From Chimonanthus salicifolius (Eukaryota; Streptophyta; Magnoliopsida; Laurales; Calycanthaceae), in contig CM023536.1 in NCBI GenBank assembly GCA_013350335.1, positions 42,478,314 to 42,542,313 of the forward strand: a stretch of 64,000 bases of DNA. Reading direction: 5' to 3'. Both the position numbers and the translations under genes were made by a program. The notes below the pieces were generated by a model. That model was given only the letters and a program-made list of their open reading frames with translations, was not told the origin of the DNA and searched no databases. Within the stretch, counting starts at the first letter, position 1. Each line of letters opens with the position of its first letter. Positions 46,233-57,560 of this stretch are shown piece by piece.

Positions 46233-46869
46233 CTAAGTTAAAAATACGATAACCTTTTTGTGCATAGGGCTAGCCAACAAAAATACCGGGTTTAGCTCGT
46301 TGGTCAAATTTATGTTTGATGGCATGGTTGTGACCAAATCATAAACTTCCAAAGACATGCAAGAGAGAATAGTTCTGTTTAGAGTGAAACAAAGCTTCAT
46401 GTGGAGATTTTCCTGATAATAGTGAGTGGACATTTTGTTTATGAGGTAGGTAATGGTGATGACACACTCTCCCAAAAACTGTAAAGGGAGATTGGTTTGG
46501 AAACGAAGAGCACGAGCAACCTCAAGAAGATGACGATGCTTGCCCTCGACAATTCCATTATGTTAAGGAGTGGCATCGCAACTGGGTTGGTGTATGACCC
46601 CATGTGATGAAACGAATTGCTGTATAGCAGTAGAAAGAAATTCAGTCCCATTCTCCGAACGAACTTGTTGGATAAGAGGAAAGAGGTCACTACCAGTACC
46701 CGAATGAAGAGAGCAAATGTGAGAATGAAACTGGGTCCGGACCATGGCAAAAAGAGATTCTAAAAGGGCTTTTGCTTGAGACTTGAAATGCATAAGATAA
46801 AGCCATGTACATCTAGTGAAATCATTGACAATAGTTAAAAAATAACGAGAACCATTAAAAGATGGTTGA
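46233..46869 (-). pseudogene. Copia integrase core, 3' portion
   Basis: Frames read FNGSRYFLTIVNDFTRCTW, RSENGTEF and, after a stop, NGIVEGKHRHLLE. The second catalytic acidic residue is Glu where copia integrases have Asp (RSDNGTEF is usual). The core is cut at 46869 by the solo LTR. Confidence 0.85.
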
Positions 46870-48541
46870 TGATGAGTGCAAAATAAATACATATTTTACT
46901 CCTAATGTATTATTGTTAGTACCTCATTTTATTTAATTTTATCTAATTAGTATACTTTTGTGTTTTGCAGGTTTAATGTGAGGATGACAGAAAAAATGCT
47001 TAAATATAAAGCCTGGGCCCATTATGAGTTATTATGGACCTCAAGCTCAATTATTGAGCCTATTAAGAAAAGCCCATGAAGAAATCCACATGTGTGAATA
47101 CTATTTCCATTATCTCAAGAGGAAATTCGAAATTTACAAGCTAATATAAGAGGATTTTCGAATTTGGCAAGTGGATTAAGGAAAGAGAGAAAATAAGAAA
47201 GGGAGAAAAATAAGGAAGGTTTGACACATGTTTGGTATTTTAGTCATAAATTTATACTCCGATATCCGATTAGTTTGATTCTTTTTGCATTGGAAAGAAG
47301 ACTTCAAGGGCTACAACTTTGTAGTTTACGACTTTTCCTGATTCGGAAGTTAAAAGGGTCAAAACTGAGCTGTAATATGATGCATGTGTAAAAAACGGGA
47401 TTTTACACCAACTTTCCTTATACAAATTTAGCTCCTTGCCTCCTTTAAGTCATTCCATATTTAGCACAAATCAAATCCACCCTCCATGTATCCCTTGCTT
47501 TATTTAAATCTTTGAATCCAATCCATTCATTCCACCTCCTTTCATCTATAAATACTAGCCCTCTCCCATTGAGAAAACTGAACTTGGGCATTGAAGAAAA
47601 GGAGAGGAGAGGAAGAAGAGAAGGAGAAAGACTGTGGGATTTTCAATCCACATTGGGTTCTAAGGTTGGTGGATTTTGATTTCCATTGTATTTTTCTTGT
47701 GTCTTTATTCCAAGATTCCAATTGATTTGTAATTTTTAATTCCATGTTTTAATTAATAAAAGAAGGTGAGATTATTAGAATTATGGTTTTCCAAATTTTG
47801 ATTTTTATTATGATGGTTTGAATCATTTTAATTCTTGACTCCTCCCTTGGTAGTTAATTTGGGCATATGAAATAGTTAGATCTTTGATTAACATTACTAT
47901 TCTAGGTCTAAGGTTCTTTGGGACATGAAATATTTAGATCGGAGAATTGCATGATTAATCTAGATCTAAGGTTCAGATTAATTAGGGAACTAATTTGATG
48001 AAAGACTTGAATAAGATTGAAATTTTACGTGAGCTCCATGTTCTAGGCCGTTATTTTATTATTAAAATTTGGATGATAATGCCTCCTTGATTCTTTGATC
48101 CAGTTCCATTGTAAATATGTATATAGGTAATTTAGATGTTATTTATGTTTTCTTTTGTTTATAAATACAAATTCTTGAAAATTGTGGAATTAGGTTGGAA
48201 ATAATTTAATTGCATCTTAGTTTTGTGTTCTAAATTAGATTGAGATTGTTTATATTTTTATATTAATGCCACCATCTTAATTAAAATTAGTTAAAATGTT
48301 AGATTCTATGTTTAAATATAGAATGTTTCTAAATTAAGATTAAAAATCATAGATTAGATAAATTATTCCATATTTATGACTTTTCTCCATATTTCTCAAA
48401 GTTCTTGAAATATATAATTCAATGGTGTATTTTCATGGATATATTTTTCTAAGTTCCGATGGGTTCGACCTCGCACTTAATCACTATACTATCTAAATGG
48501 TTCGTGCGCTTGCGAGTTATAAATTTAAAATTTGCACAACA
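46870..48541 (+). mobile_element. Solo LTR (gypsy, Athila/Tat-like) with perfect target duplication
   Basis: 1672 bp starting tgatgagtgcaaaataaa and ending aaatttgcacaaca, so its ends are imperfect inverted repeats. The 5-bp duplication gttga flanks it exactly (46865-46869 and 48542-48546). The host copia integrase frame resumes on both sides. A TATA-like ctataaatac occurs at about 47548. The 3' end (ttcgtgcgcttgcgag...cacaaca) resembles LTRs of Athila/Tat gypsy elements; that assignment is inference. Confidence 0.8.
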
Positions 48542-49140
48542 GTTGAGAAAAAGGACCCCATATATCACAATGAATCAAAGAAAATGGTCTAGTACTGGTG
48601 ATAGAGCTAGAAGGAGAGGGTAAACGTGTGTGTTTGGCTTGTGGACAAATTTCACAAATTATGTTCTTGGAACAAGAAATGAAGGGAACATGCTTTGCTA
48701 AATGGTGCAAGCTGCGATGATTCAAGTGTCCAAGTCACAAATGCCAAAGATCAATAGAGAGAAGGGGGGAGGGGGTGGTTGAGTTGGATGACTGCCATTG
48801 CTGAAGCTGCATGGAAATAGTAAAGCCTCTCATGAACGTTACCCTATCCAATCGTCTTCCTTGTAGATGGGTCCTGAAAAAGACAATGTGAAGAATAAAA
48901 AGTTACTAAGCAAGTATTGGATGTAGTAAGCTGACTCACAAATAAAAGATTAAACTGAAATGATGGAATAAAGAAAACATTCTCAAGCATAATGGAGGGT
49001 GAAAGAGAAACAATGCCAATGTGTAATAGGTGCAGAAAAGCCATCTCGAAGTTGAACAGAGGATGGGGATGGACAAGGTCAGTATGAAGAAACTAAAGAT
49101 AAACTGGAGCACATATGATTGGTAGCACCTGTATCAATAA
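48525..49140 (-). pseudogene. Copia protease / pre-integrase / integrase zinc finger
   Basis: Frames read DTGATNHMCSS (protease active site, near 49115-49140, preceded by a stop in place of Trp), then ENVFFIPSFQFNLLFVSQL, then NHRSLHHLAK, CEICPQAKH and HCDIWGPFS, which carries the first catalytic Asp of integrase. Several stops separate them. Confidence 0.8.
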
Positions 49141-50338
49141 TTCATAGGGAATGAGAAGGAATTGTAAGGGCAATACTTGCAAGTCCAGCGTAAGAACTGG
49201 TAATACTTGAAGAAATTGTAGCAATAGTATAGGAGCAATGTGAGAGGAATGAGACTCAAGAAGATCCTTGTCAATCAATAGAAACACAAAAGCAGCATGA
49301 AGCAAATAAAATTAAGGTGGAACTCGGCCAAGGTCAGCAAGGCTGAGAAAAATATGGATGTTGGGGGGCCAGAAGGAGATGCTTCTAAGACTGTTGTAGA
49401 AGGGCAACCCGGCACTTAGAGGTGAGTAATGGAACAACAAAAGTGAGCATCACGAGCGTGAGAGCAGAACTGAGTGGCAGCAACAGCATCGGAGACGAGC
49501 GGCAAGGAATGAACCCAGATCCGTTGGTTTGAAATTTGGCAAGCCACTTGTTTTTTTTGTAAACAAAGAAAAGATCCGCTTCCTTTGATCAAGTATTGGA
49601 AAGAGTTCAAGCAATGACTGTCCTGCTAAGTTATTGATCCCTTGTGATATTAAGAAGCAAATCATACATGATTGAAGAATTATTAACACTGACTGAAGCT
49701 GTACAGACGAGGTGTTCCTAAATGTGCAATCTTGTAACAATCGAAAAGTTCCATAGCAACAAGTTCTTCTCTAAATACAACATCAATGTCCTTCCTGGAC
49801 AACACATGCTCCACAGTAGAAACAACAATAACAACATGAGACAAGCATCAACAATGTACTGCAAAGGAAGGTGATTCCAAGAGACTTTTTTTTTTGTTGA
49901 AGGCCTCGGCGACAAAGAGTCACAAGGTGAACAATAGTGGTGAATGGAAACGGCGTTGAGATTGTCGAAGATGACGCCGGGAAACAAGGTGAAGAGATCG
50001 CGCCGGAAAGGGTGGATCACTGTTCCTTCTCGCTGGAGACGGGAAGGGGCATTTCTATTGGCAGATGTAGATCTGGACCTCTGTTGCTTAGGGCCAACAG
50101 AGAAGAGATGGGTACCAAAATGAGTCGTCGGTGACCACATCTTTGTTCTAGTGAAGAACAAATCTGGGAAGAAAGGGTACAGCAGAGGGTATCCTAAACG
50201 GAAACAGAGAACGGAAAGGGTGGGTTTCAAATAGGGATCAGAAAATCATTATAAAAAATCACCGTGAAAAAGAATCAAAACCTAGGCTGATAGCATGTAA
50301 AATAACGGGTATCTGAATAGGGAGCCTAAAAATATTAG

Positions 50339-50756
50339 ATGCCCTTTGGACAGTGCACCTGCATTTTATTTAATAACTTAAATTATTCTCAGACTGTGGA
50401 ACCTAGGTATAGTGATAGGATTACATGACACGTGGAGTAGTATGATTTGTAGAGAGCAGGTAGGGGAGGTGGTTCTAGATTTTTCACAAATGCTGCAGAA
50501 AATGGATAGAAAGATCCATGAAAAAGAAAATGCTCGTAGATATGTGGCCCACGGGGGTGCCAATTGGCAAGCCAGTTGAAGCTCTAGCAGACGCATCAAC
50601 CAATCGAACGAGAGATTTAGATTCCCCTCAGATAAAGACCCTTTCTTCTTTAAGGACCTCTACTGTCCTATAAAGCTCCACCATCATCAGCCTTCTCAGC
50701 CCAGCCACAAGCACACATAGCACACTCTTTTCTTCACCAGCTCAGAGCTTCAGATC
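50339..50756 (+). promoter_or_regulatory. Lhcb1 copy 2 promoter and leader
   Basis: The whole stretch aligns with 59830-60229 upstream of copy 3. CCAAT is at 50600-50604, GATAAAG at 50631-50637 and TATAAA at 50669-50674, about 83 bp before the ATG. An ACGTGG element (G-box-like) lies near 50431. The leader ends ttcagatc directly before ATG, as in copy 3. Confidence 0.75.
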
Positions 50757-51551
50757 ATGGCTACCATGGCCCTTTCCTCCCCTTCTCTGGCTGGAAAGGC
50801 CATCAATCTCTCGCCCTCTACCTCTCAAATCTTTGGCGAGGGCCGGGTGACCATGAGAAAGACAGCCAGAAAGCCCAGCCCTGTCTCCGGTAGCCCGTGG
50901 TATGGTGCGGACCGAGTCAAGTACTTGGGCCCCTTCTCTGGTGAGCCCCCATCCTATCTTACCGGTGAATTCCCCGGTGACTATGGCTGGGACACTGCTG
51001 GGCTCTCTGCTGATCCAGAGACCTTCGCCAAGAACCGTGAGCTTGAAGTGATCCACTGCAGATGGGCCATGCTCGGCGCACTTGGATGTGTCTTCCCTGA
51101 GCTGTTGGCTCGCAATGGCATCAAGTTCGGCGAGGCTGTTTGGTTCAAGGCGGGGTCTCAAATATTCAGTGAGGGTGGATTGGACTACTTGGGCAACCCC
51201 AGCCTTATCCATGCTCAGAGCATTCTGGCTATCTGGGCCACTCAGGTTATCTTGATGGGTGCAGTTGAGGGCTACCGTATTGCTGGTGGACCGCTCGGTG
51301 AGGTGACCGACCCACTCTACCCCGGAGGCAGCTTTGATCCCCTGGGCCTTGCTGATGACCCAGAGGCTTTTGCAGAGCTGAAGGTGAAGGAGATTAAGAA
51401 TGGTAGGCTGGCCATGTTCTCCATGTTCGGTTTCTTTGTTCAGGCTATTGTGACCGGCAAAGGCCCATTGGAGAACTTGGCAGACCACCTTGCTGACCCT
51501 GTCAACAACAATGCTTGGGCCTATGCCACCAACTTTGTCCCTGGCAAGTGA
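50757..51551 (+). CDS. Lhcb1: Chlorophyll a/b-binding protein, LHCII type I (copy 2)
   Basis: 264 residues, intronless, almost identical to copy 1. Differences from copy 1 are V16I, L25I, L26F, P51A, V122I and I184T. P51A changes the trimer motif from WYGPDR to WYGADR; the essential W48, Y49 and R53 of the WYxxxR pattern remain. All ligand positions (E97, H100, E212, N215, Q229, H244) are kept, so it should be functional as an LHCII subunit in thylakoids. Its promoter is shared with copy 3, and its 3' UTR is nearly the same as that of copy 1. A decayed copia element ends about 420 bp upstream. Confidence 0.97.
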   Translation: MATMALSSPSLAGKAINLSPSTSQIFGEGRVTMRKTARKPSPVSGSPWYGADRVKYLGPFSGEPPSYLTGEFPGDYGWDTAGLSADPETFAKNRELEVIHCRWAMLGALGCVFPELLARNGIKFGEAVWFKAGSQIFSEGGLDYLGNPSLIHAQSILAIWATQVILMGAVEGYRIAGGPLGEVTDPLYPGGSFDPLGLADDPEAFAELKVKEIKNGRLAMFSMFGFFVQAIVTGKGPLENLADHLADPVNNNAWAYATNFVPGK

Positions 51552-53830
51552 GAATTGAGATGGTGATGGGGGACTGTGAAATGGGTTCAGTGTTGTAAAT
51601 TAGTCATTAATTTTGTTTGATACACTATGGTTTCCTTGTCTATTATTCTTTCTTTCTAATATGTTTACTTGAAATGCGGGGTCTGATTCTTGGCATCTTA
51701 TGATTTAATGTCTTCTAGTTGCTCTCCAAGCAGGAGAAGTTACGTCCTTTCGTTTGACCTTTTATTTCTATACTTTTTTCTTTGAGGTTTACTAGTCACT
51801 AATTGGGCAAGTTCGGATTCATAAGCATAGTTCAAAATTTCAGAAAGGCTCCACTTGATTTGGGTGAGGTGGATTGGAGGGAATAGGACTACATTTCAAT
51901 AGTGGTTCTATTGAGCATTGTCACAAATATCGATAGTATTTTCAAATTTACTACGTTTTTATTGCACAGAGATAAATTTGCAGTAAATTCCCGATAAAAT
52001 CATGTTAAAAAGCTATAAATCGTAATATCACAATAATATCTTGGAAAATTGCCAGTAAATTTTCGATGAATTCCTTATTACCATTTTTTTATTAATATTT
52101 ATATTATTTTAAATATTATAATTTCTTCAAGATTTTTCTGTTAAATTTTCGGTCAAAATCTGAGAATTTGAAAACATCCCGTTATTACCAATTACCGTTA
52201 ATATCCCAAGAATGTTGTTTGCGACAATGCTATTGAGTAAGAGAGAGTAGCTAATATGGTAAATTGACTACATAGAGTAAAATGATGGTGTGTAATAAAC
52301 TTGTTGAAATGGAAAACTGGTGATGTGTAATAAATGACAAAGTTTATATAAGAATGAAATAAGTTTTTAATATCTTTTCTTATTTCATGATTATAATGGT
52401 AATTTCATTCTTTAAATAGAATGGATTATTAAATAGGCCCACAATGACAATACTTACCTTAGGTGAGATCTAACTTAAATTGTTGGTTTGGTTGAGTTAG
52501 CTAAATCTAATCTTAAGCAATTAGAAATTTTGTAACTTTGCAGCAACATATCACTCGGCTATTGTTTTGTTCATACTCATACTCAAACAATGTGGCAATA
52601 ATTAGTAAAGCTAACCATAATACTAACCATAGCTTAAACCTTAAGTTTCGTTTGATACTAGTGAGAAGCATGCACGCTTCATGTGATATTGAACAAATAA
52701 TTACTAGTAAATTTTTCTTTTTATGCTTTATAATTTTTGTACACCTTTTTTTAGTTTTAGATAGTAATATAAAAAAATTGAGTCAAATCCTTCAAATTTA
52801 TCAAATTTAATCATAAAATCTCTCTCCTTTTGAATAATTTTTGCATAATTTTTCTTGACTTTTAGGTAATAATATGATAAAGTTAGACAAAAATGTCTCA
52901 ACTCTCTAAATCTATTTTTAAAATAGATTTTCCTATTTTTATTCTACTTTTTATATGAATTTATGCATTATATTAATATTAATACATTAGAGGCCGTTCA
53001 AATCTTTCAAGTTCATGAAATTGAATCTGAATTTTTTATTTTATTTTATTTATCTTCTAACATTTTTTTTACTTTTTCATATGAATATAGAAGCAAATTA
53101 CAACCGTTCAATAAACAAACATCTAAGATTTATGTGACTGTACCTTAAATTGTCTCTTTTACATATAGAAAAAGTAAAATATAAGTGTATGCAACAATTT
53201 TTCATTATAAGCAAGGGTGAAAAACACCATTAGAGATATTTTGTATTAAGTTGGAGTTTGAAACTTTGAATCGAGTCTCGTGAGTTGAATTCAACTAGAT
53301 AAGTTTTCATATAAGCTCAAGCCCAACTCATTCCACATACCAAGTCTTTTTTTTTTTAACACTCAAAAACCAAGTCTTTTTTAAGCCAAACTTTTTATTC
53401 CCAATTATTTTAGTTTCCTATTTTTTATTTTTCTTATATATAATTTAAGAAATTTTAATTCTCCACATGGGTGTATCTCAATTGGTTGCCTTTGCGAGTT
53501 CGAGCCCCCATGGCCTAACTTTGGTGTGCCCTAGGGGTATTGGAATCATCCGTGGGGATTTTGCGCTGGATATCCCACGGTTTCTCACATATAAATTCAA
53601 AAAAATTTAAGAAATTTTCAACTTTATCATATCATTTTTTAAACAAATACTAAAATAATCGAAACACCAAAACGTTCTTGAATATTGAATCTTAGTCTAA
53701 CCTAAAGTTTCTACTAATTATCATTAGCTAATGACTAATCTTTTTTGAAAACGGATTAGTTAATGATTATTCAAGGAAATCACTTATGATGATCGTCACT
53801 ATAATAAACTTTCTATTGTGCCCACATACA
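51552..53830. repeat. 3' flank of Lhcb1 copy 2 (duplicated unit)
   Basis: Parallel to 38815-41046 plus 43437-43490. A segment at about 51920-52250 has no match in copy 1, and a SINE has entered at 53457. Two minisatellite units lie at 52279-52340. Confidence 0.85.
53457..53603 (+). mobile_element. tRNA-derived SINE with 15-bp target duplication
   Basis: 147 bp with pol III promoter boxes: A-box-like tatctcaattgg (about 53471-53482) and B-box-like gagttcgagcccc (about 53494-53506). It ends ttcaaaaa. It is flanked by a perfect 15-bp duplication aatttaagaaatttt (53442-53456 and 53604-53618). The same place in the copy 1 flank (about 40945-40965) has no insert. Confidence 0.85.
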
Positions 53831-54884
53831 GAAAGAAAAGAACTGAATTTAATGGATTTAAATTTCTACTTTCTTTAATTTAAGAGATTTCAAATTCTAC
53901 TTTTTATAATTTAAGAGTATAAGTCACATATTGGGGGAGGGCATCATAGTTTTTTATTGGACTTTAAGGACGAATTTTTTTTGAGGGAGAGCATAAAGCG
54001 AAATACGTAGAGAACACATCCAATTATACTAAAAGAAGCAAAGAAGAAGTATAAGCGCAAACAAGATTTTTTTTATCAAAGAATTGCCAAAAGATCTACT
54101 GTAGGAAACTCAATTTTTATTCAACTTGAAGAGAAAAATGAATTGTTCTAGGGCATGTGAACAATTTAGAAAAATTGGAGGACCATATTTTAAATGTTGC
54201 ATTGGAATTTTATTATGAAAAAAAAGGAAAAAGCTGCTCAAAGAATGTATCAGGAGCAATTGGTGGAAAAAAAATGATAGGCTCATATCTAAGGTGGATG
54301 GTCCAAGTCCATTTTTCACAAAATGGAAATGTACCTAATATAGAAGGACAAATTTCCACATTTCTATCTTCCAAATACAAGACGGAGAAATAATGATGGG
54401 AAAGGAGAATTTAGAGGAGATTTGTGAGAAATAAAATTGTATTGTAGAAGAGATAGAAGAGAAGATTGTTACTCGCATGCCCTCTCCTTTCAAGTGGGGA
54501 GGATTTTACTCATGTACGTGTTGTTTTTATTATTCATTGGCTAACAAATTTGTCTGTTTCTTTTGTTGTTGGTGGTTTAACATTCGAGTTTAAATTGTCT
54601 TATCATCTTAGCAGGATGATGACTCCTTACTCCTCTTTTCTAATTTACCGACTACTGTGTTCGACTTTTTTTTTTTTGGTTGTTGTTTCATTTGGGTCTG
54701 GTATTCTTCAATACAATTTATAACTGTTCATTGTCCTAACATTGACTTCTGGTTCCAATTTTGTGAGTTTGTTTTACTCCTATGCCTTTTTCATGATTTC
54801 GGATTGACTATTTCTTTTAATCGATTTGTTTACCTTTTGTCTTCTCTCTTTCGTTAGTTGTTATTTGATCACTCATACTCTTGT
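53831..54884. other. Non-coding stretch
   Basis: Short frames only. AT-rich with several T-runs. No gene supported. Confidence 0.5.
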
Positions 54885-55030
54885 TTTCTTTTGTGAACGG
54901 TAACAGAAAAATTTCATTAAAAGAGAAAGGGAGTACAAAGAGAAAAAACTAAAAAGGCCTACATGCATTAGACCTAAACAAGAAGAAGAAACAAACAAGA
55001 GAAGAAGTAATCAAACAAAAAAGCCTTTTT
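54885..55030 (-). mobile_element. LINE 3' tail (minus strand)
   Basis: ttttgtgaacggtaacagaa followed by a lysine-codon-rich stretch resembles the 3' end at 14325 (cttttgagcggtaacagaa). The 5' end is unresolved. The following region to 55970 has short frames without recognisable product. Confidence 0.5.
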
Positions 55031-55974
55031 TTTTAATCCGGTCTCTGGTATGCTTCCTGTTGTGGCTCTTCCACAACACCTTCAACATTGCCTCCTCCAT
55101 GCATGATTCCACCATGCATCTGTCATCCATCACTATTCACCAACACCATGCATACCCTATGCATGCATGCCACAAGACCCAAGCATTCACCATGCTTCAG
55201 TTGCATATTCAGTCTTCATTGGCGTCTCCTATGGTGGCCGACAACGTCCCTCCACCATGTTGCATGCGGCCAGAGGTGACCCTTTTCCATGTGCAGAGCA
55301 TGCACATACGGCCCAAGGAGGCCCAATGTCGTCCTGACACATCGTAGTGTATGTCTACATCTCTCGAATTCAGAGATATCCTTTTTTTCAACGATGCTCT
55401 ACCTTGAGAAAGAGGTGGCCCAAAAAGCTAATAACCTAATGACAAGAGCCTCTCTAGAAGTCTCTCCAACATATATAACACATGACACACAATGCTGTGT
55501 ATACCATACAATACAAACTGGCTAGTTTCCCTTTTTAGTATTCCTTTTGCTGCAACCTATCTTTTCTTCTAATTTCTCTCCTCCTTGCATTGGTCACAAC
55601 TCGTGGCGTTTCGAAGTTTTGAATCCGCTAATTCAGAGCTCTAAATAGCAAGCCAACAAAACTCATCTATCGCTAGTTCCGACTACTAAATCAGCAGATT
55701 CATAGCTCTAAACAGTAAGCCAACTTCATGACATGTCGTGTCCTTATGACTTGATTCCCACAATGGGAAACCCAACAACCTCTCGCTGGCTTCCTAGAGT
55801 TTCTCCATTGCCATGTACAAATTTGCATTTTCATGAGAGAGAATCACAGTGGAATAGGAGCCACCGCCCATCAACTCTCTCAGTTATCAGTTTGATGAAA
55901 ACTAATATTTATTCAAGATCACATGTCCAACCACTTGAGTGAGTTCCTCTACATCTTTGAGAGGGGGTTATGTA

Positions 55975-57330
55975 AATTGATTTTAGAATGGTACCGATCC
56001 TAGAGGAGAGAGAGAAGGGGGGGGGTGGGGGGTGGGGAGTGAATACGACCACTTCCAATTTTTAATTAACTTTTTTAATTAATTGAATAAAAATGCAGTA
56101 GAGTAATATGTAAAAGTAACAAGCTATAAAACAAGCATTACTGAAAAGAAATCAACCACACATGCATGACAATTTATAGTGGTTCGGTTAATCAATCTAC
56201 ATCCACTCTTGGGCTCACCCAACCTCGGGATATACCAAACACACTATGAAAAGGTAAACCACCCTAACAGTACACACCTAGGTTTGAAAGGTTCGACCAA
56301 CGAGGTCTACTCCTTGACACCTATTTTTTTTATGGTGGTTTGATCACAAATTTCTACTCCACTCTACAATGTAAAAAGAATTGAAAAGAACACTTGTCTT
56401 GGGCTTTCACAATTCTTGAGTAGTGTTCTTCAAATGTTGTCTCCATGCTCCGGTCTTCTTCACTTGAGAAATCTCCAGTGTATGCAACTATAGATGTGGC
56501 AAGGTTTAGGGTAGGTTTTGGATTTGCCTATTTTTCCCTAGAAGATTATCTCCAAATCATTTTCAAGTATGGCTACTAAGGCCTTGTAATCTCTATTAAC
56601 ATTTGATGATGTGATTAGAGAAGAATGAAAGAAGTTCAAAGTGAATTTGCAATGTTAGAAACCTCTGCTGGGAGTCTAAGAAGCTTAGGGTTAATCTCAC
56701 AATTAAGTGGCTTAATTGAGTTTAGAGAAATGAACCGTATTTATAATATTGCTGTTCAATATGACTAGTCTTCAAGTACTCGAAGTCTACAATGGCTAGT
56801 ACCCCTAGCCAATGGCTAGCCTTTGAGTACTCGAGACACCCTCGAGGACTTGAGCCAGGGCTCGATGTCTCGATAGTAAGAGCAGATAAATTTTTCTAAA
56901 ACTGACTTTGCTCTTTGATAGACAAGCCTTTGAGGACTCGAAGCAAGCTTCGAGTGCTCGAGCCAGAGAGGTGATTTTGATATGAATCAACAAGCTCTCA
57001 GATACTATTGTGCTTCGAGGACTCGAAGCAAGCTTTGAGTACTTGAGCCTGACAGACAACCATATTTTTACTTTGTATTCTTTTGGCTTTCATACCAATT
57101 TCTACGCTATGGTCCATTTTCCTAGGGGTGTTTAGTTCAACCTAGAATTTACTATGGCCATTTTACCTGCATGGTTGCCAAACATATGGAGAGATGCCCG
57201 CAACAAGCGTTTTGACTTTGATCAACTTGATTATTCAATTTTCATTATTCTAAGGCAAGGTTTGACTTGATCATGGAATTGACAATAAGGTGACTCGATC
57301 AAACTGAGAAACTAACAGGTCACTACTATA
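55975..57330 (-). mobile_element. Copia-like LTR with palindromic CTCGAG-type words
   Basis: Its 3' end (plus 55990-56080) complements the 3' end type of the LTR at 2525-4230. Shared blocks are a CTCTAGGATCGGTACC-like end, the gtggatgtagatt(g/t) and gaaccactata words and the atcccgaggttgggtgag / atagccctaggttaggtgag pair. At 56770-57050 it carries repeated tcgaggactcgaag / ttgagtactcgag words, including a near-perfect 30-bp palindrome. A G-rich run sits at 56019-56039. The right boundary is approximate. Confidence 0.5.
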
Positions 57331-57387
57331 TCTCGAATCTTTTTGTTGAGTGAGCTTTTCTCTATGGACTTCAACTTTACATATTTA

Positions 57388-57560
57388 GAACATGACTCAG
57401 TTGGTCTGAGTTTTTAGAATTAGACTAGAGGTCTTGGGTTCGACTCCTCCGGAGTTTACCTGATACGCAGAGCTTGTGGTGATTTCTTATATCCGTGGAA
57501 TTAGTCTCACTTCTAATATGGGATAGAAAGACCTGTCTTTCAAAAAGGGGAGGGGTACTA
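57388..57560 (+). mobile_element. Second tRNA-derived SINE
   Basis: A-box-like tgactcagttggtctgag (about 57392-57409) and B-box-like gggttcgactcc (about 57436-57447) at normal spacing for a tRNA-like promoter, followed by a non-tRNA body ending caaaaagggg. The sequence differs from the SINE at 53457. It cannot be a tRNA gene because there is no cloverleaf 3' half. No target duplication was resolved. Confidence 0.55.

Larger units (their letters stand above)
44110..50338 (-). mobile_element. Decayed Ty1-copia retrotransposon, split by a solo LTR
   Basis: The minus-strand order is correct for copia: primer site (complement of ggctgatagca at 50285-50295), gag remnants (about 49400-50230), protease DTGATNH (about 49115-49135), pre-integrase and integrase zinc finger (48525-49044), integrase core (46233-46892), RT (44667-45545) and RNase H (44305-44562). 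A purine tract at about 44230-44245 (complement of ctccccctcaag) precedes the 3' LTR. The 5' LTR is nearly absent, about 40 bp. The element ends about 420 bp upstream of the Lhcb1 copy 2 ATG. Many stops and frameshifts make it inactive. Confidence 0.85.

Noticed and set aside
50742..51488. Long antisense open frame (248 codons) over Lhcb1 copy 2, with equivalents in copies 1 and 3
   Set aside because: It follows from high GC third positions in the sense gene. It has no recognisable domains and its ends track the sense gene.
55060..55525. Overlapping small frames rich in His, Met and Cys
   Set aside because: Caused by repeated ccatgcat words; no domain and no splice structure seen.
57388..57460. 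tRNA gene
   Set aside because: Only A- and B-box-like words are present; the acceptor and T-arm pairing of a tRNA is missing, so a SINE fits better.
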